A DNA stretch of 64,000 bases from Alligator mississippiensis (taxonomy: Eukaryota; Chordata; Crocodylia; Alligatoridae): the NCBI RefSeq assembly GCF_030867095.1, contig NC_081827.1, forward strand, positions 50,779,001-50,843,000. Direction: 5' to 3'. The translations under genes and the position numbers were made by a program. This document shows positions 1 to 12,434 of the stretch, piece after piece. The number at the start of each line of letters is the position of its first letter. The first letter of the stretch is position 1. The notes beneath the pieces are model-generated. The model made no database searches and was not told the origin of the DNA. It saw only the letters and a list, made by a program, of their open reading frames with translations.

Positions 1-961
1 ATATTTTACTCCTACCATATTTAAAGTATTAATGAAAATGCTGTAAAAGTAGTAAAGTATAATTTTATTTAACATTATCTTATATTATAAAGCCTTATAA
101 ACAGCATTATGTAAAGTTACATAAGCATCTATTTAGGGAGCTGAGATAGACATTTTTAACAGGCAAAAGATAATGTTACTAATAAGAAAATTACATTTGA
201 TAATTTCATAACCATCTAGCACAGTAGCCATTTTCAGGTTTTGTTAAAGAATATATATTTTAAAATGTAACTGGCTGGCAAATTATCTTATTCATGACTG
301 ACCAACTGAAAGAATAGAATCCTTTTTGTGGCTTTCTATAATGTATCTAGCAAGGTCTCTCTTTACAAAAGCATGAAGATCTCCTTTGTTTGTTTTGATT
401 TTGAATTGATCATTATTGGTTAATTTGATAACAGTAAATGTAAGCATTTGAAAAACAGAAGCTAAAGCCAAGCACCATTTGGACAGTTACAGTATCTGCT
501 GCAGTATCTAGTGTTTCAGTCTTGGATCTCTCATTATTTTACTGACTTTTCCAAATTGTGTTGTTTTAGTGACAGAGAAAATAGGACATTATGAATTTCA
601 CAGACTTAGACCTATGCTGACATTGGCCTGATATTCACTACAGAGTAGTGAAACCATTAAGCTCATTTTGACCTGAGGCTTGAAAAAGATCGGAGCCCTG
701 ATTTTTGTGTGTAAAGCTAGAAAATTAATCCGTACTCTCACCTGAATGCTATGTTTAAATCTGTACTTTTTGTCATTTCTATGCACATATCTAGACTGAA
801 TAAGTGGGAAATGTAATTTTTAATTAACCTTCATAAAGCAGCCAGTCCTGACCTCACTGTGCTATGCATTGTACAGATGGCTGGATCTCCGTTACTCAAT
901 CCTGTTCTCCTAGTGTAATCGCTGAAAAAGTTCTAACCCCAGAAGTCCTTTTTCATAGCAT
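1..961. other. AT-rich DNA without a recognised gene
   Basis: No coding, RNA or repeat signature is recognised. Short open frames here have no family motif and lie in AT-rich sequence, so they look like chance frames. Confidence 0.6.
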
Positions 962-1040
962 TTGATGGAGTAAGCTTTTGCTTACAAAAGCTTATGCATC
1001 TCTGATTTACTTACTCTATAAGGTGTAACTCTATTCTGCC
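962..1040 (+). mobile_element. Penelope-like terminal remnant with degenerate hammerhead fold
   Basis: The stretch has the layout of a hammerhead ribozyme core. A TTGATGGA box (962-969; canonical CTGATGA) is followed by a perfect 6-bp stem GTAAGC/GCTTAC (970-985) with a TTTT loop, then AAAA where GAAA is expected, then GCTTATGC. Penelope-like retroelements are known to carry hammerhead motifs in their terminal repeats, and the downstream text (CTATAAGGTGTAACTCT) resembles a terminal repeat common in reptile genomes. Two core boxes are mutated, so self-cleavage is unlikely now. The attribution to Penelope is inferred from the fold and from the related piece at 40.8 kb. Confidence 0.45.
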
Positions 1041-1699
1041 TTCTGCCCAGAGGTACTTTCATGGTATGGTTCCCATGAAAAGCAAATCTAGGATTTTGAA
1101 AATTGCCACTGGCTGCCCACGCAGCTTGGGAAAAGGCGCCAGGCAGCCTGACTGCAATAGGACTGGGTCCTCGACTCCTACAGAGCAAGAAGGGAGGAGA
1201 AATCAAAGGAGAGTGCAACTGCACCACTGCATTCCCCCTAAATCTGCTCCTGGTCCCTACCTGCTCCTCAGGAAATGGAATCCATAATTTTGCATCCTTG
1301 AGCCATTGAAGATGACATTGAAAAGCCTTTGAATTTTTGCTCAACGTACCTGTCTATATAACTTTTGAGGCTAAGAGCTGTGAAAAAAGAAATAACTTGG
1401 CTCAAAAACCAAAAGATGTCTGAAGCCCCCAGAATTAACCCTTATTTATTCCTCAGAGAATTGGGGAAAAGGGAGACTGTAGAGCATGGACATTATAGCC
1501 AGTCCTCTGATTTAATTTCCTAATATTTGAAGGTTCTTATCCCACAGTGATGTGAAAAGGATAGGAGCTACAGTACAATGGAATAGATTTGGTACTTTTA
1601 ATTATTTTAGTTTATGCTATGAATCCAATAGGGAAGAAATCAGTTGGAGATTTTTGTGTACAAGGATTTCAGCCTACATTTCATTAAAATCATTTAGAG
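1041..1699. other. Unassigned DNA
   Basis: No gene recognised. A GC-richer island at about 1100-1290 has overlapping short open frames on both strands, which is typical of composition rather than coding. It may be an old repeat that I cannot name. Confidence 0.4.
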
Positions 1700-3690
1700 G
1701 AGAATGTCAGCAGCACTTGGGGTGCCTTCAAGTCCAGTGTCATCAGTGCCGGTAAAGAGACAGTTGGATTCTCTACCAGGAAACATCAAGACTGATTTGA
1801 AAACAATGACCAGGAGATCCAAGAGTTGATTGACTGCAAGCACAAGGCCTTGTGTGCTTGGCAGAATGACATTAACGCCAAGCAAAATAAATTTTGCTTT
1901 CTTTTGGATCAGTAGACCTGATCAAGGAAAAGGGAGCCATCAATACCCACCAGAAGGAGCATTTTGAAGACCTTATCAAATTGGGATTCTGTTGTTGATG
2001 AAAGTGCTCTTAAGTCCATCCCACAACATCCAGTCAGAGATGGTGTTGAAATCTCCCCAACCTTTGATGAGGTGAGGAAAGCTATCAAACTGATGAAGAG
2101 CAAGTCATATGAAGTTCATGGATTCCCCACTGAAATCTTCAGGCAGGAAGAAGAGGAGCTCATATCACAGCTCCATGCCCTCATGTTAAGGATCCGGATA
2201 GTTGAGGAAATCTCAGATGACATTAGGGATGCCATGATCATAACAGTCTTCAAAAAGGGAGACTGGTCTGACTGTGGAATTACAGAGGGATCACCTTGCT
2301 GTCCACTACAGGAAAGATAATTGCAAGAACTCTCCTTCAAAGACCATTGCGAGAACAGGAAATGGAAAAGTGGGATTGTTTCCTTCCACTTGCTGAAGCG
2401 CTCCTCCCAGAATCTCAGTGTGGGTTTAGGGCATCAAAAGGCACAACTGACATATTCATTGCTCACCACCTGCAGGACAAATACCATGAACAACATAAAC
2501 CTCCCTACATGGCTTTCTTTGACCTTATGAAAGCCTTTGACTCTGTCAACCAAGAAGTACCATGGAGGATACTTCTGAAGTACAGATACCCACCAAATTC
2601 ATCACCATTCTTTGCCAGCTCCATGACATTATGCAAGCAGTGGTTCTTAGTAACAGATCTATTATAGATCTCTTTGAGTATACGATGGGAGTTAAGCAAG
2701 GTTCCGTGATTGCTCCAACACTCTTTTCAATATTCCTACTGTGATGCTACCTCTGGCCACCACTAACTTCCAGTTGAAATGGAGCTAAACTACCAAATGG
2801 ATGGTAAGCTATTTAATCTCAACCAACTTCAAGTCAAAATCAAGAACACCCTGACCTCAATCATTTACCTCCAGTATGCTGATGATGCTGTAGTTTGTGC
2901 TCACTAAGAAGCAGACCTTCAAGTAATCGTCAATGTCTTAACTGAGGCATACGTGAAAACGGGCCTGATGCTTAACTTTCAGAAGACTAAGATCCTCTAT
3001 CAATGAGCTCTTAATGAGCAGTTCCCAGGTCCTGTAATTCCCTCATGGTAAGACTCTGGAGAATGTTGAGTATTTCATGCACCTTAGAAGCTATTCCTCA
3101 TGAAAGACTGACCTAGACAGGGAAATTCAACATTGCCTTAAAAGTACAAGTGCAGCCTTCAGATGCCTGAGGAAACAGGTGTTCAAAGACTGCAACACCA
3201 GATCCAAAACCAAGCTTTTGGCTTATCAAGCAGTTGTGATCCCCACCTTACTGTGTAAAGCTGAGATGTGGAAAACATTCAGGCGGCACCTCAAATTGCT
3301 GGAGAAGTACTATCAACACTGCCTGCAGATGAGCCTTTGAATCCAGTGGGAAGACAGTTGCACCAACATTAGAAACCTCTCGCAAGCAAACACCATGAGC
3401 ACTGAGGTGATGATTCTCTAACATCAACTTCACTGGACTGGCCACATCATCCAGATATCCAACTCCAGACTCCTAGAGAAAATTTTATTCTCCCAGCTCA
3501 GCTAAGGCATACAATCAAGAGGAGGGCAGAGAAAGGATGTTCTCAAAGCCAACTTGAAAAAATGTAACATCAACATTAACTTGTAGGGGAATAGTACTCC
3601 AAAGAGAGGAAGAGTCTGCTGCAAGGATCTCAGTACTTTGAAACCTTATGATCAGGACCAACCCTAGGGGGATGCGGGGCCTGGGGCAAA
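1700..3690 (+). pseudogene. Decayed non-LTR retrotransposon reverse transcriptase
   Basis: This is a LINE polyprotein relic read across all three forward frames, with many stops and shifts. In order: a linker to the endonuclease (about 1720-1880), the fingers region (about 1960-2280), the RT blocks QCGFRASKGTTD (about 2415), FDLMKAFDSV (about 2515) and GVKQGSVIAPTLF (about 2690), the catalytic YADD (2875-2886), and the C-terminal connector with LLAYQAVVIPTLL (about 3215). The order and spacing match a non-LTR family common in fish and amphibians whose RT carries the DLTKAFDTV and GVKQGCVLAPTLF motifs. I did not settle the clade; it is not CR1. The 5' endonuclease was not found, so the copy is 5' truncated. 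It is not functional: an in-frame stop follows YADDAVVCAH and the frame changes several times. Confidence 0.85.
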
Positions 3691-4816
3691 TCAGCCTGTG
3701 AGGGACCCACTTAAGAGAACCTGGTGACATGGGCTGCAGAACAGGATGAAGGCAGCAGCCCTGGACCTGGCTTTGAAGGTAGATGCATAGAACACATGAA
3801 TGGCAAAAGATGTAATATAAAAGTATTTTATTCTAATCTATTTAGAAGGACAGACATGGTAACAGTAAGGCAAACCTATAACGCTAAAACAACTTTGAAA
3901 GGAAAGCTGCCGGTGTTATTAGGGAATAGTTAATAAAGTTCTGGGTTTTTCAACCCAAAGTTAACTCAAAATATTTCTTGCATTACAATTTGGAAGTAGT
4001 GCAGTTGTAACCTAACTTCATCAGATATGACAGGTCACAGATTACAGTCCTGAAGACAGCAAATATGTAAACATTGTAAATTAAAGTTGAAAGAATGATA
4101 ATACCATAGTAGCAAACTTACACTGAAATCTGTAATATTCATGGTATTATTTGTTGTTGCAATATAATTAGTTTGCAGGTAAGGTCTATTCTTAATTTAA
4201 ATGTATTAATATATTCTTTATAATTAGTTTGCAGGTAAGATCTATTCTTAATTTAAAATGTATTAATATATTCTTTTTACTTTTTCATATTAACAATGAC
4301 TGTAATGGTAATGATAATAAAGTTAATTTTGTTTTCTTGGCCTTTGACTGTATTTTATTTATTTATGCATGCAAAAATAGCTACTAGTATTTGGACAAAA
4401 AATGTCCAGGGCTTGCGTGGTTGAAGAGACTGATAATAGGACACAATTAGTTAAAGGAACTTGGCCATGTAGTGTGCAAAAATTTGCATTGCTGTATTGT
4501 CCTGCTATCTTACTATATTGCACAGATATATACTGTGCAATATCAGATTTCAGTTCCTAGCACTGTCTCCTCATGTTTCGGAAACATTGCATATGCTTAC
4601 AACATTTCAAACAAAATAAAGCTTTTGTTTCTATTTTTGAGCAGAATTTGCTTATGCTGACAACACTATTTAAAAGTTGCCTGGCCTGTACTATATTGTC
4701 ACAGCTGTGATCAGCAGAAACTTCTGAATTGGAACCATTGTAGCGTAAAAAGAGAGGCTTCTGCTCATAAGACACTCTGTACAGACCCTTCAAGTTTGGA
4801 ATTTACATACACACTC
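3691..4816. other. AT-rich DNA; local imperfect duplication
   Basis: No gene seen. A segment of about 50 bp containing AATTAGTTTGCAGGTAAG occurs twice in tandem (about 4165-4215 and 4220-4275), so there is a small local duplication. Confidence 0.5.
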
Positions 4817-4819
4817 ACT

Positions 4820-5052
4820 AGGTGCATCTACATGTGATGCTATGGCAAGGTGCTATGGCAACATAGCATCCACAGGTGTCTACATGTGGCCAGCAGCTAC
4901 TTTGCCATAGTGGTGCACTCCCCTGTAATAGTGCGCCACTATGGCAAAGTAGCTACTAAAAATAACTGCACCACACATACAGTGCAGTACAGGTGGTTAC
5001 TAAAGCACAGCACAGTAACAACGCCACCATAGGGCAACATGTAAACATGCCC
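4820..5052. mobile_element. MITE with GGTGCATCTACATG ends and 3-bp target duplication
   Basis: The left end AGGTGCATCTACATGTG is mirrored by the right end, which reads on the other strand as GGGCATGTTTACATGTTG; the similarity runs on to a shared CTATGG. Both sides are flanked by ACT (4817-4819 and 5053-5055). At 233 bp with no coding potential, it is a non-autonomous DNA element. It shares end sequence and 3-bp target duplication with 8851-9321 and 36100-38349. Confidence 0.75.
4892..4956. repeat. Long hairpin inside the MITE
   Basis: AGCAGCTACTTTGCCATAG on the left pairs with CTATGGCAAAGTAGCTACT on the right. The stem is about 26 bp with two or three mismatches and closes a loop of about 13 nt (CTCCCCTGTAATA). 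It lies near the centre of the 233-bp element. Confidence 0.8.
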
Positions 5053-5055
5053 ACT

Positions 5056-6369
5056 GTGTGGTACTAAATCATGGTAAATTTTGTTAGTAAATGGCAGCTG
5101 CACCTTGAGCCAAGGACAGGCACCTGGTTTTGTTATAGAAATTTTACTAAACAAACAAAGCACACTGGCAAAAATTATTAGAAATTTAAAGGCCAGAAGG
5201 ACACATTTGATCATTTAGTCAAACCTATAGCTTCTGGCAGGACTAAGACACATCTTACTGAAAGGCTTGATGTGCAGGATGAGCTCCTATAATATTGTAC
5301 AAAGAAATGCCAAATACAAATAAAATCCTTAGCCATTATTTGAGGCAAGAAATAATCTGAAATCTTGTGTGCTAAATTTAAATGGGGAGTTTAGCATGAA
5401 CATATTTTGTACAATCCTAGTGATAGCTTTTCCTACTAAGCCATAACTCTTTGCACTCTCCACATAAGTTACACCTAATTCAATTCATTATTTGATGTGA
5501 TACTCGCACTACTTTTCTGAATCCCTACATCTGGCTCATCACTCTCATGACCCACCAAATTCATATATAAATGTGTAATGTCTCTAAAACTTATTAATCC
5601 AGTTTGATTAAGGGAAAATGTTCTTGGTGGAGGAGTATATGAGGCAATTTATGGCTTTTGAGGATGATTAAATGCTGAAGTGAAGCTGAGGCATTTGATA
5701 ATCACAGAAGCTATTTATTGCTGGAATATTCCAAGCCCATGAACATTACTCATATCAAACAACCACTTAAATACATTTTTTTCTTATGTTGTTTGCTGAA
5801 TCTGCTTCTATCTACATATGTGAAAGTCTAAAATCTCTTGGACTAGATAACTTCATAAGGTCTCTTCCAGCCCTACTTTTCTATGACTCTATGATGCAAC
5901 CACTGCTTGACACTTCCCACTGACCATGTCTCATGAGGAACAAGCTTAAGTAAATATATGCAGTAACTCAAAGAAAATGCCAGTTTATTGAAAAACTGGT
6001 CTACAAATAAATAATTGTGAGAGGGAGTTACCTGGCTAGAAATGGATAAGACTAGATAATTCAATGTATCGTTTCTGATTTACACTCATATTGCCATTAT
6101 AAATGAATGGCAAGGGAAATTTTCTACTCACCCCTTTAGTAGGCATTTGAAACTTGTATTAAGCGGCTGAAATCCTGCTTTCCAGACTGTCAGATCTTCC
6201 TCTTAAACTCTAAAATGTTAATATTGCAAAAAAGTAAGGGATATGACATCATTGTGAGAATAATACATCTTCCACAAGTATATGGCACATTTCTCTTTTA
6301 CCTAAGCTAGTGTTACTTAGCCTTGTATCAACCTGCAAACTTGTATCATGTTACTTCCCTCTCTAATAG
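5056..6369. other. AT-rich DNA with a short CR1 tail
   Basis: No gene seen. At about 5836-5895 (+) there is a severely 5'-truncated CR1 3' end: it carries the GGTCTCTTCCAGCCCTAC text followed by the TCTATGACTCTATGA tail repeat that closes CR1 copies. Confidence 0.6.
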
Positions 6370-7170
6370 CAGCACTGGGAACACAGGAAATGCCATTTAC
6401 TGGGTCAGATGGTAGGTTCATTTAGCCCCGTATGCTGTCTACTACATTGGCAGAGTATGGATGTTGAGGGGGAAGGTAAAGAGATCATATCCAGAATCTT
6501 CCATCCCATGCTTCTTTCTCATTACCGCTTCCAGGAATAAGAGGTTTAGGAAGGTCAGATTTCAAGGCTACCATATTCAGAACCCTCTGTTAGACCTTTT
6601 CTCCAAGAAATTACTTAATTCCCTTTTGAACTAGGTTAAGCTACAAGCATCCAAAAGCTCTTGTAGCAATGAGTTCCACTAGTATATGGTATACAAAAAA
6701 ATCCCTTTTTTCAGTTTTAACCATACTACCTAATAGTTTCATTTTATGTCCGCTAGTATTTTCAGAGATGGTAAATAATAAACTATTTTCTCTGCACCAT
6801 TTAATATTTTGTAGAATTCTATCATGTCCTCAAGCATCTATTTTCTAAGCTGAAAAGCACTAGCCTACTTAGTCTCTTTTCATATGGAAGTTCCTCCATA
6901 CCTCTGATCATCCTAGTTACCCTTCTCTGTTTCTTTTCCTGTTTTTCTATGCCTTTTTGATGTATAAGAACGAAAGCTGCACCCAGTATTCAAGGTGTGG
7001 ATGCACAACAGACTTATAGAGGTATAGTGATACTTTCTGTTTGTTTACAATTCCCTTCTTTATAACTCCTAATAATTTATTTGTCTTTTCAGTGTTGCTG
7101 AACAATGAGCTGCCATTTTTTTCGTGAACTGTCTCATTGAGTCCAAAATCTCCTTTTTGTGTGATAACAT

Positions 7171-7892
7171 TGTGACAGGAGGCAAGTGGCAGCCTGCAGG
7201 TGTGGTTAAGGCTGATTATGGAGTCATCTAACCCTGTAGGAAGGCTGGGCTTAGGCAGGACATAAGCCCAGACCTGAATAGGGCCAGCAGTGAGATTTTG
7301 GAGGCTTCTGAGGGAACGTCGGCTCAGCAGGGTGGCTGCAGCTCCTGAAGGCTGGCAGGGAGAATCCAGCCACCTGTTCGGAGATTTAAGAAGAAACTAA
7401 GGGGTGGAGGAGGTTCCTGGGATCAAGGGAGGGGTCCAGAACCCACAGAAAGGTACTGAGTGTGTGGGACCTAGCGAGGGGTCTGGAGTCCAGAGAAAGG
7501 CTGAGTATATGGGACCTAATTTGGGGTCCAGGAGCCCAGAATGGGACTGAGGGTATTGAGGGACTGAGTGTGTTGTGGAACCCAGGGAAGGGCTGAGTGT
7601 ATTGAGGGATTAAGAGTGTGGATGAACAGGTGCGAGTGATTACACCTGCAATGCATGGGGCATGGTGGACAGGCAGAATGGAGCTACACAATATGCCCTT
7701 AAAGCAGAGATCATAGACACCTGGTAGTCATGTGAGAGATCAGATTGGGAAGCCCTGGGGCAGCCTCCTTTATATAAAAAACAATTACAAAAAGGCATGG
7801 CAGGAAAGAGAAGGGATAACTGCTCAATGAGAGTGTGGGTTGCAGGGACCCCAGGGGTTTCATGGCCACCCCTGAAGAGATGCTCTGCCACA
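7171..7892 (+). mobile_element. Solo LTR inside CR1
   Basis: It begins TGTGACAGG and ends TGCCACA, the TG...CA form of an LTR. The flanks AACAT (7166-7170) and AACAG (7893-7897) look like a 5-bp target duplication with one mismatch, and CR1 sequence continues on both sides. It contains a degenerate tandem repeat of about 46 bp (7430-7600) and the text GCATGGGGCATGG (about 7655), which recurs in the LTRs at 41.1 and 12.4 kb. No internal genes accompany it. The class (Gypsy-like or endogenous retrovirus) is unresolved; a 5-bp duplication leans towards Gypsy or some retroviruses. Confidence 0.65.
7430..7600. repeat. Degenerate ~46-bp tandem repeat in the LTR
   Basis: Three or more copies of a unit starting GGGGTCCAG or GGGGTCTGGAG and running through ...GACTGAG...GGGACCTA, with a spacing of about 46 bp. 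Confidence 0.6.
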
Positions 7893-8519
7893 AACAGCTA
7901 ATGCAGAGCTCATCATTTTCTGTATATATTTTGGAATAATGTTTCCCCATATGCATCATTTTGCATTTATCAACATCAAATTCCATCCACCATTCTGTTG
8001 TCCATTCACTCAATTTTGCAAGATACTTCAGTAGTTCTTTGCAGGCTGCCTTGTTCTTTACCATTCTGAATAATTTTGTGTCATCAGCAAACGTGGCAAC
8101 CTTCCTATATACCTCTGCTTGAATATATTCAACAGCATCAGTCCCAACACAGAACCCTGATGCACTATTTATACCCACTCTGTTTTGTACCCTTAAGCCA
8201 ATTTCTAATCCACATGTGAACATTTCTTCTAATTCAATGGCAAGCTAATTTCATTAAGAGCTTTTGGCATGGGACTTTGCTGAAGGCTTTTTGGAATTGC
8301 AGATTTACTCTGTCAACTAGATCAGCCTGATCCACATTCTTGTTGACACCCTAGAAGAACTTTAATATTCTGAGGTGGGATGCCCTCCCTTTGGAACAGT
8401 CGTGCTGATTTCCTGCCAGCATGTCCTATTTATCAATGTGCTGAACAGTCTTTTTTCATTATTGTGTCTAATATAATTTCCAGAAACAGGAGTTAAATTC
8501 ACAGACCTGTATTTCCCTC

Positions 8520-8700
8520 TGGAGCCAGTAGCATAACTAGACAGTGCAACAAGGGCAGCTGCCCCAGCTGCTGAATTGGGGGAAGAGAGTCCGGGGGGGT
8601 GGGGCATGGGAAAACAAAAAAATTTCTGCTGCAGTGGCAACCAGAAACTGCTGCTGTCCCTATGTATGGCAACTGCCCAGGCAATAGCCACCTCTGTCCA
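8520..8700. mobile_element. Small non-autonomous insertion in CR1
   Basis: CR1 antisense sequence stops near CTGTATTTCCC (about 8515) and resumes at TTTTTTAAAAGTTGGAG (about 8705). The insert starts AGTAGCATAACTAGACAG and includes GGGCAGCTGCCCC, which resembles a hAT-derived short repeat found in reptiles. CCTCTG occurs at both junctions as a possible target duplication. The exact ends are uncertain. Confidence 0.5.
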
Positions 8701-8850
8701 GAGTCCTTTTTTAAAAGTTGGAGTTACATTGGCAGGCTTCCAGTCCAAGGCTGTTTTTAACAACAGGCTGCATACTACAGAAAGTATGGGAAAGGTTATC
8801 ATCACTTAATTGTTCTTACCATTTGAAATGGTCACCATTGAGGTAACAGT

Positions 8851-9321
8851 GGGTGCACCTAAATGTGCATATTAATGTGATGCAATAAACTCTGGTGCTT
8901 ATCACACCAGAATTTATTGCTCCCAGGGACAGTGTTTACATGTGCGCCTGGGACTGCAGCACATTGAGCCGAGTTGCATTAGCCCTGTCTGGCAGGGAGC
9001 CCTGAAGGTCATCCTGCCAGCTTAGGGCTACTTCCCCTGACTCAACATGTTGTGGAGGGGTTCGCTAGGGTACAAGGGTGCTTCAGTGTGGGGTTAGGCA
9101 CTAGGCAGCTCCTGCATTGAAGCATACTTGTGCCTGAGCCAGTTGGGGCAGTGTCTACATGTGCACTGCTGCAGAGTTAAAACCTCCATAGCAGGATAGT
9201 ACTTGTATTTACAAGTGTAATTAATTCACTTCGACTAATAGAGGTGCATGTGTTGATGTGTGACATTTACTGCAGAGCTAATTAGTCTACTCTACAGTAA
9301 ATGTCTCATGTAACTGCACCC
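8851..9321. mobile_element. MITE with GGGTGCACCTAAATGTG ends, 3-bp target duplication
   Basis: The left end GGGTGCACCTAAATGTGC is mirrored by the right end, which reads GGGTGCAGTTACATGAGAC on the other strand. AGT flanks both sides (8848-8850 and 9322-9324). The 471-bp element has internal inverted text (TGGTGCTTATCACACCA) and no coding potential. Same family as 4820-5052. Confidence 0.75.
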
Positions 9322-9324
9322 AGT

Positions 9325-12300
9325 CTTAATCATTCTGCAACATAACCAGCTAGCATAGTAATTTGTTACATAAGATTATGTCCAGACTCAAATTTCATCC
9401 CTATCTATGGGTGCTCCTAAATCATGCCAGCTACCAAAGCCATATAAGGTTAGTCCAATGTGATTGCTTTTCAGCTCAAAAGTTCATACAGAAGCCATCA
9501 TGTGACAACCCCTATTTATGTATTACTTCCCAGTTCCCTAGATAGTTCAGAGTCTAGGTCCTGATTCTCCATGGTGTAGCATCTTCTATAATCATTTACA
9601 TTAATGAAAAACAGGTGTAAAACACTATAATTTGAATTTGTTTTAAATGAAATAAAAAAATACAAGCCAGTGCAGAATGGGGCCATGTGATTCCAGCATT
9701 TGTAAAGAGATTGTTTTTTGGCTGTAAGCTCCGTTTTCCTGACAGCTCAGGAGCAAAAAATGCCTCATTTTCAGTCTTTTTTGCTATCTTGCACTTTGTT
9801 CCCACAACCAATGAATACAGTGCCTGGAAGAAAAAAAGATGTGACTATTAACTTTGCCTTTTTATCACTGCCACTGGGGACGGGATCTTCCACCAGTTCA
9901 AAACAGATGAACATAGCTAATAGTCTTCTCAAGAGCTCTTTACCACAGATGGGGAAACATATCCAGCATCACACCAAACAACTTGAATATTTTAAATATA
10001 TAGTTACTACATGTCTAGAATCACAGTAATTCCTACTTCCTGGGTATCCAAGTAGAGGGAGAGAGAGGCAAGCATAGCAAGTAATACTGTTCCACCACAG
10101 GAAGCAGATTTACATGCATTTCTCATTACCCATGACTGTTCTGTTATTCCAGTTGGCAGAGGAGCATAGGAATTGCTATGCTGGATCACAACTGAGGTTC
10201 CCTAAGATCAGCATCTTGTTTCACACAGTGGTCAACACTACATATTTCAGGGCAAGGTGCAAGAACCCCATTATAGGCAGATGTAAAATAACTTGACTAC
10301 ATGTTAGGTTTCATTTTAATCTGAAATACATTTTTTCCTTTTGCTTTACACACTGATTTTGTCCTTTCAGTAGGTTACCATAGTTTATGGCTTGCACAGT
10401 TTAATTGCTTCTTAGTCTCCTCAAGCCTCACCCAAAGTGTATACTAAGTGCAGCTAAGGATTAAGCCCCACATGTGCTTTAACTTCTATACTTACCCTTA
10501 TGTATTGATTCTGGAATCTTTGGTTCTTGACTTTACTCCAAACTTCATTTACCAATTTACTTAATCCATTGGCATCTCTTTTTTCTAATTTGTAACATGG
10601 AGATGATAATATCCTCCTTGCAGGCATGGTGTGTGCTGTGCTGCTTGCAAAATACCACAACATTCTTGGATAGACGACACTATTGAATTCCAAAGTATAG
10701 TTATTTATTAAAAATCCTAAGGTAAGAATTCAGGAAATCAGCAAACGTGCCTACCTGTCACCTCTAGTTGGAGGGGTTAGGTGGCTCCATTGCAGAACAT
10801 TTTCATTTATGTTTGACTGTCAATGATAAAATCTGAACCATTTCACCTGAGGTATTATTGTCAAAGGTCACATTTGAGACACTTTCCTCAAAGATTTTGG
10901 AAGGATGTAATAACAAAGTAAGAGCTACCACTGAGATGGCAGGGTAGTTATTTCTGAAAGCATACTGGGCCACAGCTACAGAACAATCCCACAACACTAT
11001 TTAGAAGTCGACTGGCTTCTTGTTAAGGACACGGTAAATCAGTTTGTCCATTCTTGGGATAGCAATGTCATTTCACTGATGTATAACGTAGTTCTTTTTA
11101 CATTTCTGTGCGCCACATAAAAACACATAACAATACTGTTGAGCCTTCTGAAAAGAATACCTCTTGAAGCAATAAACTTGTTAAAGGAAAAATGGTTCCT
11201 GGGCACCAAGGCTATGTGTTTAAGGATTTGAACTTTCTTAATGCCTAAAACCTGAAAAAAGTCCAAAAAGGACACCCAATTAGAAAGATATTGACTCATC
11301 CTGACAAAGGAGGTGGGGGGAGAGAGATCAAGGCCCACAACAAAAGATCTATTCATTTATGGCTGCTTGCCTGTGAAACCATTTCAGCATGCTTAAAAAT
11401 ATTTTATCCATTAGCTTGGGAACTATTTTCTAAAAAACCCTCTGCCCACATTTGACCAGCTCACATCTCGTGCTATACATGGTACAGTTCCTATGGTCAA
11501 AAGCAGCTTATAGCCTTGTCAGCAGACAACGAAGGAGTGATGAAATGTGACTGACACAGAAGTGCACTGTGAAGGTATCTGACTTCCAACATTTATATGG
11601 AAGAATTAGAAGATATGTCAGTTCCTCACAGGCCGTTTTAAGAAGAAAAGATGACAAATGTATGAAATATTTAGCCCATCAAATACAGCTCAGGAAAAAC
11701 AGTTTAGGTATATCGAATGTTATCAAAAATAATTACCAAAATAAGGTCACTTAATAGCCTCAATAATTTTAACTCAGTAATAATATAATAATCCATTTTA
11801 TTATGATAGTAACAACTTTATGTTAGACTTCAATCACACAACTAAAAAAATCCATAATTATAAAGCATGCAGTACAAGAATATTTTGCATATATGCTACC
11901 AAATACACATTTCTAATGATAAAATATTACTATATTGAGTGGATTCTGTTGGACTTTATATCAAATAACCAACTATGAATGGCATTTTTTCACAGCTATA
12001 GTATATCACTAGTATTATTATTATTTTATGCAAAAACTCAGTGGATGAAACTTCATGAGTCTCCTTTAAAGTCTGCATTCAAATCTTTTTACAGTAGTTT
12101 GTTGAATTGTGTTTTTAGTGCTGTCTTGATAAGATGAAACCAGTTTTAATGAGTGCTTACTTCTCTGAACCAACCTGTTGAATGTTTCAGCACTATGTGT
12201 TAGTTTACTCATGTTAGTAATACTATTAACACCAGAATCTATAAAAATACATAAAAGCTATATGCGTATCTATAATTCCTGCATAAAATAAGAATGTAAT

Positions 12301-12434
12301 GATCACATATTATTGCATTCAAAACAAAAAAGTCAGTATTGTGCATTTGGATTTTAGCATGTGGAAGGTTTATGTTATTTCTCTTATTAATTTTAGTTGG
12401 TTATTTTCAAGATAAATAAAAAGTGAAAAGAACA
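9325..12434. other. AT-rich DNA without a recognised gene
   Basis: About 3.1 kb with no reverse-transcriptase, transposase or terminal-repeat signal recognised. The open frames are short (up to about 105 codons) and lack family motifs. It could be ancestral unique sequence or very old repeat. Confidence 0.55.

Larger units (their letters stand above)
6370..8845 (-). pseudogene. CR1-type LINE, antisense, split by two insertions
   Basis: Read on the minus strand this is the RT and 3' part of a CR1-clade LINE. Upstream in the LINE sense is the block FSKVPCQKLL (about 8270-8300), then FADDTKLF with the catalytic FADD near 8080-8091, DVDKCKMMHMGK (about 7940-7975), the PHLEY block (about 6990) and EFYKILNGAE-like text (about 6800). 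The 3' untranslated text extends to about 6370. Stops and shifts are frequent, so it is dead. The element is interrupted at 7171-7892 by an LTR and at about 8520-8700 by a small repeat. CR1 sequence resumes on the far side of each, which fixes the order of insertion. Confidence 0.88.

Noticed and set aside
8849-9324. Reading the MITE at 8851 as a CACTA element because of CAGTGGG at the edge
   Set aside because: The other end reads GACTGGG, so the CACTA/CACTG terminus is not mirrored; the simpler reading is GGG ends with AGT duplicates.
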